25,388 bases of DNA from an uncultured Collinsella sp. GTDB lineage: Bacteria > Actinomycetota > Coriobacteriia > Coriobacteriales > Coriobacteriaceae. The stretch is taken from assembly GCA_959602875.1 (NCBI GenBank), contig CAUGVQ010000021.1, positions 1 through 25,388 on the forward strand. The letters are read 5' to 3'. Below the pieces are notes generated by a model. That model was given only the letters and a program-made list of their open reading frames with translations. It searched no databases and was not told the DNA's origin. Each line of letters opens with the position of its first letter. The stretch's first letter is position 1. Shown one piece after another: positions 9,278-15,491 of this stretch. The translations under genes were made by a program, and so were the position numbers.

Positions 9278-10150
9278 CTATTCTTCCGAGCGGGTTACGT
9301 AGTGGTACGTGTCGCCGTCGGACACGTAGCTCACCTGCGGTGCGTCGGCGCCGAGTGCGTCGGGGATCCACGTTGCCATGTGCTCCATACCCGGCTCCTC
9401 CAAGTTGAAGTGGCCGAGCACGATGGCGCACTTGCCGCGGCCGAGCTGGGCGGCATCGCGGATGTACTCGCAGGTCGTGAAGTCGATAAACTCCATGCCG
9501 AGCAGGCAATCGGGACCGTCCTCGGCGTCCGTGGCGTTGGCGAGCGCCGTGTCCTGCGGGCCACCCATGACATGCATGGGGATCTGCACGCGGCGCACGC
9601 GCGCATCGGGATCACCCACCAGGCGCACGCCCGCAAGGCCGAGCTTGCTTACAATGTCGCGGGCGAGTTCCCGACCGGTAGTCTCGGGAATCTCAAAGTC
9701 CATGCTGTGCGCGATGTCGCCCGTGCGCGCGTCAAGCCAGCCCATCTTCCAGGCGAAACCGTAGAAGATGCCGTCCGCCAGCGCGCCGTCTGCGTCCAGC
9801 GGCACACCGGAGTGAATGTAGTCGTGGCAGCGCCATACCGCGCCGCCCCAGGCGCCCAGTAGGTCGCGCTTTGCCTGGAACGTGGCGTTGTCCGCGACCA
9901 CGTCCTGATGGTCCCCGTGGTTCCAAAAGAGCGCCTCGTGGGGGATGATGAGGTTGGCGCCGAGCTCCTGCGCTTGACGGATGACGTCCGCCGTTGCCCA
10001 AATGCAGGTAACGATGCCCGTGCATTCCTGGTCGACGTTGCCGTAAAGCACCTGGTCACGCGTCGTGGCGTCCTCGATGGGGCGGTCGCCCATCATGTCG
10101 TAGCCGCTGCAATAGTCCTTGATGTGCTGAATCACTTCGCTGATAAGCAT
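9278..10150 (-). CDS. NIF3/DUF34-family dinuclear metal-centre protein
   Basis: A 290-residue soluble protein of the NIF3-like family, whose members form ring hexamers with a two-metal site and whose cellular role is unsettled. Family landmarks visible are LIIPHEALFWNHGD (normally His-His at the HE position), a CHDYIHSGVPLDADG block matching the usual HTNLD region, and GHFNLEEPGMEHM near the C-terminus. ATG 10150 follows AAAGGA; an N-terminal extension to 10216 lacks support. It lies between the PTS EIIBC gene and hypF, 60 bp from hypF. Family placement is fairly sure; function is not. Confidence 0.8.
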   Translation of the reverse strand: MLISEVIQHIKDYCSGYDMMGDRPIEDATTRDQVLYGNVDQECTGIVTCIWATADVIRQAQELGANLIIPHEALFWNHGDHQDVVADNATFQAKRDLLGAWGGAVWRCHDYIHSGVPLDADGALADGIFYGFAWKMGWLDARTGDIAHSMDFEIPETTGRELARDIVSKLGLAGVRLVGDPDARVRRVQIPMHVMGGPQDTALANATDAEDGPDCLLGMEFIDFTTCEYIRDAAQLGRGKCAIVLGHFNLEEPGMEHMATWIPDALGADAPQVSYVSDGDTYHYVTRSEE

Positions 10151-10203
10151 GGGGATCCTTTCTAACGAAAGAAGGGGATGAAAACAATTGTCCCTTTGTG
10201 AGG

Positions 10204-10238
10204 CGCCCGGACGCAAGGGGGAGTCCTGCGTCCGGGCG
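10204..10238 (-). terminator. Perfect 12-bp hairpin between EIIBC and NIF3-like genes
   Basis: Arms 10204-10215 and 10227-10238 are exact reverse complements with an 11-nt loop. There is no immediate T-tract on either strand, so it may be a partial terminator or an RNA-processing signal that lowers expression of the downstream genes. Confidence 0.5.
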
Positions 10239-10301
10239 ACGGGTCGGTGCGCGCAGCCGTCAACGTATTGTGGGGTCGCGCGTAGCGTTTGTGGCGCGAA
10301 A

Positions 10302-11735
10302 TTACGCGCGCTCGCTCACAGGACCGTTCTCGATTTCATCCTTGGTGAAGCCAAAGAGCCACGTGACGATGAACGAAACGGCAAAACCGGCAGCGGCGGC
10401 GATGCAGGCAGAGACAAGATTGCCCGTGCTGCCACCCACGAATGTCAAGATGCACAGAACGCTCGAGGGCACGCCTACAACGTAGGCGGTGGTTCCGAGG
10501 GCAATGGCGACGGCGCCGGCTACGAAGCTACCCGCCATGCTGCAGGCAAAGAGCTTGGGATAGCGGAAGTCCATGCCGTAGATGAAGGGCTCGCCCACGC
10601 CACCGACAAGCTGTGCGACGAGGTAGCCGAAGCAAGCGCTTTTCTCGCTTTCACGTTTGAGCTTAAGGAAAGTCGCGATTTCAGCGCCAAAGGCGGCCCA
10701 CAGACTAATTTGAATAGCGACAAAGATGAACGTATCGTAGCCTGCCTGCAGGAAGGCGACCTGGGCGATACCCATCAGAGCAACATGCATGCCGGTGATA
10801 ACCATGGGAAGCCAAAGGGCTGCAAGGATGCCGCCGCCGATGATGGCAAAGATGCCGCCCGAGGTGCCGATGAACTCGAAGACGCCGGAGAGCCCATTGC
10901 CCAGCCAACCGCCGATAGGGGCAAGCAGGCACAGTGAGATGGGCAGCGTGATGCCGATGGTCAGGAACGGGACAAAGACCGTAAGCAGCGCATCGGGCAG
11001 ATGCTTGCGCAGGAAGCGCTCGAGAACATATGCAACGGGGATGGTGAGCAGGATGGGGAGCACCGTTTGAGCGTAGCTGCCGGGCGTGCAGGGGATGCCG
11101 AAGACGCTAAACGATGTGCCTTCAGAGGCAAGCGCGGCAAAGTTGGGCTCGATGAGCATGCCGCCCAAGAAGGCGCCGATGACCGGAGTGAGGCCGATCT
11201 GTTTGGCGGCGTTGTAGCCAAGATAGATGGGCATGAAGTAGAACGCGGCGTTATAAATCATGTCCATGAAGCGCACGATGTCGCTGTCGGCGGCTAGGAC
11301 GTTTGTCATCGTGGGCCCGAGGATAACGCCAACAGTCTTGAAGAGGCCGGCAGCAAGCAGCACGGGAATCATCGGGACCATGGAACCGGCGAGATAATTC
11401 AGGATTGCCTTGCCAACGCGCGCCGGAGTAAGCGGCTGCTTCTCGATTTCACCGTCGAGGTTCTCGTCGATGGCAGCCTGCTTGGCAAAACCGCCCATGG
11501 CACAAATCTCGTCATACACCTTCGGCACGTTCTGGCCGATGATGATCTGGAACTGACCGCCAGACTCCTGAGCGCCCAGCACGCCGTTGATTTTTTTGAC
11601 GGCGGCGGCATCAGGCACGGTACGGTCCTTCAGCGTGAAGCGCAGGCGCGTCATGCAGTGAGTTACGAAACTGACGTTGCTCTTGCCTCCTACAGCCTCG
11701 AGCACGTCTGCTGCAATCTGCTTGTTGTCAGCCAC
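10302..11735 (-). CDS. PTS EIIBC permease, beta-glucoside/sucrose-type (glucose superfamily)
   Basis: A 477-residue membrane permease with EIIB first (phospho-Cys27 in THCMTRLRF, residues 1 to about 85) and then a hydrophobic EIIC domain, with the substrate-site motif GVGEPFIYGMD in its last third. There is no EIIA domain, as in TreB, ScrA and MurP, so a separate EIIA such as the one at 20597 must supply phosphate. The domain order is opposite to that of the two EIICB proteins in this window. The start is GTG 11735, with AAAGGAG 5 nt upstream. The BglG-type antiterminator directly upstream suggests a beta-glucoside or related substrate; no matching glycosidase is adjacent. Confidence 0.88.
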   Translation of the reverse strand: MADNKQIAADVLEAVGGKSNVSFVTHCMTRLRFTLKDRTVPDAAAVKKINGVLGAQESGGQFQIIIGQNVPKVYDEICAMGGFAKQAAIDENLDGEIEKQPLTPARVGKAILNYLAGSMVPMIPVLLAAGLFKTVGVILGPTMTNVLAADSDIVRFMDMIYNAAFYFMPIYLGYNAAKQIGLTPVIGAFLGGMLIEPNFAALASEGTSFSVFGIPCTPGSYAQTVLPILLTIPVAYVLERFLRKHLPDALLTVFVPFLTIGITLPISLCLLAPIGGWLGNGLSGVFEFIGTSGGIFAIIGGGILAALWLPMVITGMHVALMGIAQVAFLQAGYDTFIFVAIQISLWAAFGAEIATFLKLKRESEKSACFGYLVAQLVGGVGEPFIYGMDFRYPKLFACSMAGSFVAGAVAIALGTTAYVVGVPSSVLCILTFVGGSTGNLVSACIAAAAGFAVSFIVTWLFGFTKDEIENGPVSERA

Positions 11736-11872
11736 AGCTGCTCCTTTCTCTGTCCGCCCTTGCAGGCGGTGGTCGTTAGGTTTGACGACCGCTGATGTTC
11801 CCTATGCCCTGGCCGGCGTGCGCGCCGCACCGACCCCGGATAGTTATCGTTTCGCGTCGAGCGCCGGGAGTA

Positions 11873-12718
11873 TCAAGACTCTCCTGCGCTTGGATGCGAG
11901 CAGATACGGTTGATATGGAGGATGAGGTAGAGCTTCTCCTCATCGGTAAGTTGTTGCTGGTACGTGCTGTTCAGCAGTGCAGCGATGGCCTCTACACAGG
12001 TGGACGCTTGCGGGTTGTCGGCTGCGGCCAAAGCGTACATGCCTGAGTTCTCGCTTGCGATGGCGTCGCCTGTTGCAACGCGTCGGATGAGGTATTGGAC
12101 ATGCGTGGCAAAGCGCGCGAAGCCAAAGCCCTCGCGGTCGACCGCCGTGCCCATGGTCTCCTCGACAATGCGCGTGATATCTTCCAGCAGACGGTCCTGC
12201 GTCTCGGCGGAATCGCTGGATACGGCGCCGGCAGAGCTGTATGCACCGTTGATGAGGCACATGGCAATGCCGGATATCTCGTTACGGGGGAGTGTCACGC
12301 CAAAGTTTTGGTTAACGAGCTTTAGAGCCCACTGCGCAATCTTGTATTCCAGGGGATAGTTCTGCTGCAAATCGTAGGAAAGCGGCGTCGAGAGATAGAT
12401 ATGCTCGCGCATGCGCTGCACGGCAAATTGAATGTGGTCGGCAAGTGCTACCTCGATATTGGGCGAGAGCTCATAGGTGAGCATGCCGCGTGCCATGTCG
12501 ATGATCTGAGCGCTTACCTCCAGATAGGCAAGGTCCAGATCGCGCATGAGCTCGACGTAGCGTGGCTCGACATCGTAGAAGGTATGGTCGACGAGGTCGA
12601 GGTCGAGCTCGCTGCCGAGTGTTGCCTGCGCGAGCCCGCGACCGAGCGCCACCACCTGATGGCCAGCGGAGTCCACGCAGAGCACGGCGTTGTTGTTGAT
12701 GCGCTTAACGACGATCAC
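11873..12718 (-). CDS. BglG/LicT-family transcriptional antiterminator
   Basis: RNA-binding regulator that prevents termination in sugar-operon leaders, controlled by PTS phosphorylation. The 281 residues comprise an N-terminal CAT RNA-binding domain (IVVKRINNNAVL, then GRGLA near residue 27) and two PRD domains. Expected PRD histidines are seen at His95 (PRD1), His206 and His268 (PRD2). The second PRD1 site has Cys154 instead of His (IAMCLINGA). The start was set at GTG 12718, preceded by GGGGAGG, because family members begin right at the IVVKRINNN segment; ATG 12736 lacks a ribosome site. The EIIBC gene follows 137 bp downstream and is the likely target. Confidence 0.88.
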   Translation of the reverse strand: MIVVKRINNNAVLCVDSAGHQVVALGRGLAQATLGSELDLDLVDHTFYDVEPRYVELMRDLDLAYLEVSAQIIDMARGMLTYELSPNIEVALADHIQFAVQRMREHIYLSTPLSYDLQQNYPLEYKIAQWALKLVNQNFGVTLPRNEISGIAMCLINGAYSSAGAVSSDSAETQDRLLEDITRIVEETMGTAVDREGFGFARFATHVQYLIRRVATGDAIASENSGMYALAAADNPQASTCVEAIAALLNSTYQQQLTDEEKLYLILHINRICSHPSAGES

Positions 12719-12737
12719 GGGGCCTCCCCTCGGCATG

Positions 12738-12780
12738 AAAAAACGGAACAGACATAGTACGCCTCTTAGCGTCCAGTCTG
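12738..12780 (-). terminator. Leader terminator-like hairpin upstream of the antiterminator gene
   Basis: On the minus strand a two-part stem (CAGAC/GTCTG outside, ACGC/GCGT inside, 12780-12749) is followed by UUCCG and six U residues (12743-12738). It lies in the leader between the candidate promoter and the antiterminator start, as expected for auto-regulation by antitermination. I could not recognise a convincing RAT sequence overlapping its 5' arm. Confidence 0.5.
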
Positions 12781-12819
12781 CCCCGTCGCGAATGCGTGGG
12801 TTACACCCTGTGCTCCCGC

Positions 12820-12849
12820 ATAGTAGGAGCGTGGGCGCCGGTCTGTCAA
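12820..12849 (-). promoter_or_regulatory. Candidate promoter of the antiterminator operon
   Basis: A perfect -35 box TTGACA (12849-12844) and TACTAT (12825-12820) are spaced by 18 bp. The -10 box lies within a GCTCC/GGAGC inverted repeat (12812-12816 and 12826-12830) that could be an operator. Confidence 0.6.
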
Positions 12850-12861
12850 GTAAGCTTTATC

Positions 12862-12893
12862 ACCTACCGCTCGGCGGTGAATTCCTACCGCTC
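12862..12893. promoter_or_regulatory. Operator-like repeats between antiterminator and toxin-antitoxin genes
   Basis: A 10-bp direct repeat, CCTACCGCTC, occurs at 12863-12872 and 12884-12893, exactly two helical turns (21 bp) apart. The first copy is part of an ACCG-N5-CGGT inverted repeat (12866-12878). A closely similar sequence lies at 15284-15299 upstream of an EIICB gene. Confidence 0.4.
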
Positions 12894-12932
12894 ATCTTTT
12901 GTGGTTCAGAGCCGGATCCTACAATAGAATGC

Positions 12933-12960
12933 TAATCATATAGATAATCACCTATATAAT
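12933..12960 (+). promoter_or_regulatory. AT-rich promoter/operator of the toxin-antitoxin pair
   Basis: A consensus -10 box TATAAT (12955-12960) lies 32 bp before the antitoxin start, in a strikingly AT-rich patch. An inverted repeat ATATAG/CTATAT (12938-12943, 12952-12957) overlaps it and a TAATCA direct repeat precedes it. This fits autorepression by an antitoxin-toxin complex. No good -35 box is seen. Confidence 0.5.
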
Positions 12961-12992
12961 TTAGGGAAGAAAGATTACCAGGGGAGGGTCCG

Positions 12993-13295
12993 ATGGTTTT
13001 TGAGCCGGCAAGCGTGTATCCCATCAGCGCACTTCAGAAAAATCAGCGTGAAGTCCGCGAGGCGGCAAAGAGCAAGCTTCTGCGCATTACGGAAAACGGG
13101 GCCTCTGCCTATGTGTTCTGCTCGGAGGAAGTGCTCGAGCAGACCATCGAGCGCGCCGTAGCGGAGGCTCTTTATGAGCGTGAGTGCCTTGAGGCGTACG
13201 AGCGCGGGGAAAGCGATATTCGAGAGGGTCGCTATGTGGAGGGTGTCGTCGCCCTGAAGTCCGCTGTTTCCGCGCGCCGTGCGCGAGTTGCCTAA
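12993..13295 (+). CDS. Antitoxin of the Phd/YefM type
   Basis: A 100-residue protein whose first half (YPISALQKNQREVREAA, then LRITENGASAYVFCSEE) matches the DNA-binding fold of Phd/YefM antitoxins. The charged C-terminal half would wrap the toxin. ATG 12993 follows GGGGAGG. Its stop codon overlaps the toxin ATG by one base (TAATG), giving the antitoxin-first, coupled order usual for type II pairs. The family call rests on pattern recognition, so RelB-like naming is an alternative. Confidence 0.8.
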   Translation: MVFEPASVYPISALQKNQREVREAAKSKLLRITENGASAYVFCSEEVLEQTIERAVAEALYERECLEAYERGESDIREGRYVEGVVALKSAVSARRARVA

Positions 13296-13561
13296 TGACG
13301 CGCCTGATATTTTCCGATACGTTTGTCGATGCGCTGGCAGACGTCCAGTCGGAGCGCGTTTATCAGCGCATCATTACGCTTGTGTCCTACCTTGAACACA
13401 TGCCAGAGATGGGTTCTCCCGATGTGCCCGAGGCGGCGCGCCGGCGCTTTGGTGAAGGTGCGCGGAAGCTGGTTGCGAGCCCCTTTGATGTGTTGTACCT
13501 ATACGATGCCGACCGCGATGAGGTGCATGTTGATGGGTTGGTGCATCAGCGGGCCTTGTGA
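13295..13561 (+). CDS. Toxin of the RelE/ParE superfamily
   Basis: An 88-residue protein with the RelE/ParE layout: two N-terminal helices, then strands with RKLVASPFDVLYLYD and a C-terminal DEVHVDGLVHQR stretch, the usual final strand with His and Arg. RelE members cut mRNA at the ribosome and ParE members poison gyrase; the sequence does not decide which. The start overlaps the antitoxin stop. The pair sits between two sugar-use loci with no mobile element beside it. Confidence 0.8.
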   Translation: MTRLIFSDTFVDALADVQSERVYQRIITLVSYLEHMPEMGSPDVPEAARRRFGEGARKLVASPFDVLYLYDADRDEVHVDGLVHQRAL

Positions 13562-13732
13562 CAAGTAGCCGGTTTCGAATGCGCCCGAACCGTGGGCGGC
13601 GCAGCGGAGATGGCGGCCAGTCGCCGAATACGTGCGTGCCGTCCGCCGGTGTTCGCCGTCAGCTTGCGACACAAAGGCAGTAGCTTCGATACAGTTGATT
13701 CGCTGTGCAGACAATTCGAGCCAGGAGGTTTT

Positions 13733-14914
13733 ATGGTCAAGCTGGGAGTCTCGGTCTACCCGGAGCAGGAGTCGGCAGAAGAACTCGCTTCGTATCTGGA
13801 GCGTGTAGCGGCAGCCGGTTTCAAAAAGGTGTTTACCAGCATGTTCTCGGTCGACGAGGGAGCGGATGCCCTCGTGGAGCGCTTTGGGTCGCTCGCGGCT
13901 CGTGTGCACGAGCTTGGTATGGAACTTTCGGTCGACGTGAACCCCATGCTCTTCGACCGCATCGGGGCTGCGGCCGATAACCTCGAGATTTTCCATCGCA
14001 TGGGCATCGATGTCCTGCGCATGGACATGCCGTTTTTTGATGAGCGCAACGCCGCGCTGATTGAGAATCCCTACGGCATTGGCATCGAGTTCAACGCCAT
14101 GATGGAAGATCTGCTCTGCCGCTTCATTCCGGCGGAGCTCATGCCCAAGGTTGCGGTGTGCCACAACTTCTATCCGCAGCGTTTCACCGCGGAAAGCGTC
14201 GAGGCCTACTGCCAGATGAACGCCTTCTGGAAGGCGCGCGGCGCGCGGGTGGGCGCCTTTGTAAGTAGCCAGAGCGAGGGGGCGCGCGGTCCTTGGCCGG
14301 TCCGCGAGGGGCTGCCCACGGTGGAAGGCCACCGCGACATGCCGCTGGAGCTGCAGATTCGCCACATGCTGCTGCTCGGCGATGTGGACGAGATTCTGAT
14401 CGGCAACGAGCCGGCAACCGACGAGGAGCTCGCCGCAGTGGGCGCTCTTATGCGCAAGATTTCCGGCGAGGATGAGAAGGAGGACAGGGCCGCCGACGAC
14501 CCGACGCGTCAGTTCGACGGGCTTGCCGCCCTCTTTGGCGCAGGTGAGCGGACGCTTCTCCATATCGACCTCGATGGGGATATCTCTGCCGTCGAGCGCT
14601 CGATTGCGCTTGATTACCGTCGCCATAGCGACGGCGGCGATGGCACCGAGTATATGCTGCGTTCTCGTATGACGCGCATGTCCTACCGCGGACAGGCTGT
14701 CGAGCCGCGTCCCTGGGCGGAGCCCATGTTCCATCGTGGTGACATCGTGGTAGTGAACGATAACCTCGAGCACTACCGTGCCGAGCTGCAGGTTGTGCTC
14801 AAGGACATGCCCAATGACGGGCAGCGCAACCACATCGGCCGTATTGTGCCCGAGGAGCTCTTCCTGCTCGACGTGCTGGGCTCGCGCATCACCTTCCTGC
14901 TAGAGGAGGCATAA
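13733..14914 (+). CDS. mupG: MupG/DUF871-family 6-phospho-glycosidase (6-phospho-N-acetylmuramidase-like)
   Basis: A 393-residue cytoplasmic TIM-barrel protein of the family founded by Staphylococcus MupG (GH170), which cleaves MurNAc-6-phosphate-GlcNAc from recycled cell wall. Recognisable blocks are LGVSVYP at the start, GFKKVFTSMFS, the AVCHNFYPQRFT block, GLPTVEGHRDMP and EILIGNEPATDEEL, with a smaller C-terminal beta domain. ATG 13733 has AGGAGG 4 nt upstream; the longer frame from 13592 is not supported. It is somewhat longer than the roughly 360 residues usual. No murQ or MurNAc etherase is adjacent, so the exact substrate is open. It stands alone, ended by a strong terminator. Confidence 0.82.
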   Translation: MVKLGVSVYPEQESAEELASYLERVAAAGFKKVFTSMFSVDEGADALVERFGSLAARVHELGMELSVDVNPMLFDRIGAAADNLEIFHRMGIDVLRMDMPFFDERNAALIENPYGIGIEFNAMMEDLLCRFIPAELMPKVAVCHNFYPQRFTAESVEAYCQMNAFWKARGARVGAFVSSQSEGARGPWPVREGLPTVEGHRDMPLELQIRHMLLLGDVDEILIGNEPATDEELAAVGALMRKISGEDEKEDRAADDPTRQFDGLAALFGAGERTLLHIDLDGDISAVERSIALDYRRHSDGGDGTEYMLRSRMTRMSYRGQAVEPRPWAEPMFHRGDIVVVNDNLEHYRAELQVVLKDMPNDGQRNHIGRIVPEELFLLDVLGSRITFLLEEA

Positions 14915-14962
14915 CAAACGCTCGTAGGCTCGCGCGCGAAGCTTACCGTGTTGTTGCGTTGC

Positions 14963-14992
14963 AAGGCCCGCCCCATCGAGGGCGGGCCTTTT
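14963..14992 (+). terminator. Intrinsic terminator after mupG-like gene
   Basis: A perfect 11-bp stem (14963-14973 and 14980-14990), 6-nt loop, ending in TTTT. It lies 48 bp past the stop codon. Confidence 0.9.
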
Positions 14993-15024
14993 GCCTACTG
15001 TGCGACATTCATGTTGACCGCTAT

Positions 15025-15196
15025 GGTCAAATTGGTGCGTGAGGGGGCATTTTGCGGTGCCCGGTTACGATGCTCGGTGCAGCGGATGCCTCTACATGCG
15101 TTTGATTTTCAGCACAACGGCGTCAAAGAGTGACGCATGCGCCATCTTTCTCATGAAACGTTGCTCGGAAATGCCCTTTCACGGGGCAATTTGACC
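15025..15196. repeat. 172-bp element with imperfect terminal inverted repeats
   Basis: The outer 10 bp are exact reverse complements (GGTCAAATTG at 15025-15034, CAATTTGACC at 15187-15196). Similarity continues inward to about 28 bp, with 23 positions matching. There is no coding frame worth calling. This fits a MITE-like insertion. An extra TTGACC at 15014-15019 forms a short palindrome with the left end. No target duplication was seen. Confidence 0.5.
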
Positions 15197-15283
15197 AAGT
15201 GAGGCTGTACGAACGCAATCGCATCGCGTTGCATCTAAGGTCCGAGGCACGCTTCAGCCCCCAGATTTCACCGTTTTTCACCG

Positions 15284-15363
15284 ACCTACCGTGAGCGGTC
15301 GAAAACCTTCCGTGAACGGTTTTATGCCGAAAAGCGTTTTTTCAGGCGCGGTTTCGTTCACGG
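15284..15363. promoter_or_regulatory. Cluster of CCGTGARCGG operator-like repeats upstream of EIICB
   Basis: ACCGTGAGCGGT (15288-15299) and CCGTGAACGGT (15310-15320) lie 21 bp apart in the same orientation, and an inverted copy CGTTCACGG is at 15355-15363. Each full site is an inverted repeat (CCG-N4-CGG). Position 130-210 bp before the EIICB start suggests binding of a sugar regulator, possibly one of the RpiR proteins; that link is inference. Confidence 0.45.
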
Positions 15364-15371
15364 ATTTCTAT

Positions 15372-15385
15372 CTTGTCCGTACAAG
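15372..15385. promoter_or_regulatory. Palindrome CTTGT-N4-ACAAG upstream of EIICB
   Basis: A perfect 5-bp palindrome with a 4-bp centre, resembling operators of GntR-family sugar regulators. It lies about 107 bp before the EIICB start and just upstream of CATAAT (15400-15405), a possible -10 box without a clear -35. Confidence 0.4.
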
Positions 15386-15491
15386 CTCTACGCGACAGGC
15401 ATAATGCAAATCGGAACGAGATTGCGGCCGCGTTTCTCTTACCAAAACAACGTCCTGTTTGAGACCCAATCTATTGAGGGGAGTGGGGTCA

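Noticed and set aside
11757..11790. Short hairpins before the EIIBC gene considered as a RAT/terminator
   Set aside because: The stems are short and have no U-run, and they do not match the RAT pattern well enough to call.
13499..14833. 444-codon minus-strand frame opposite the mupG-like gene and toxin end
   Set aside because: Spans parts of two well-supported plus-strand genes and lacks domains.
14948..15133. Possible 61-residue protein in the mupG-EIICB gap
   Set aside because: Begins inside a terminator hairpin, overlaps the inverted-repeat element and has no ribosome site.
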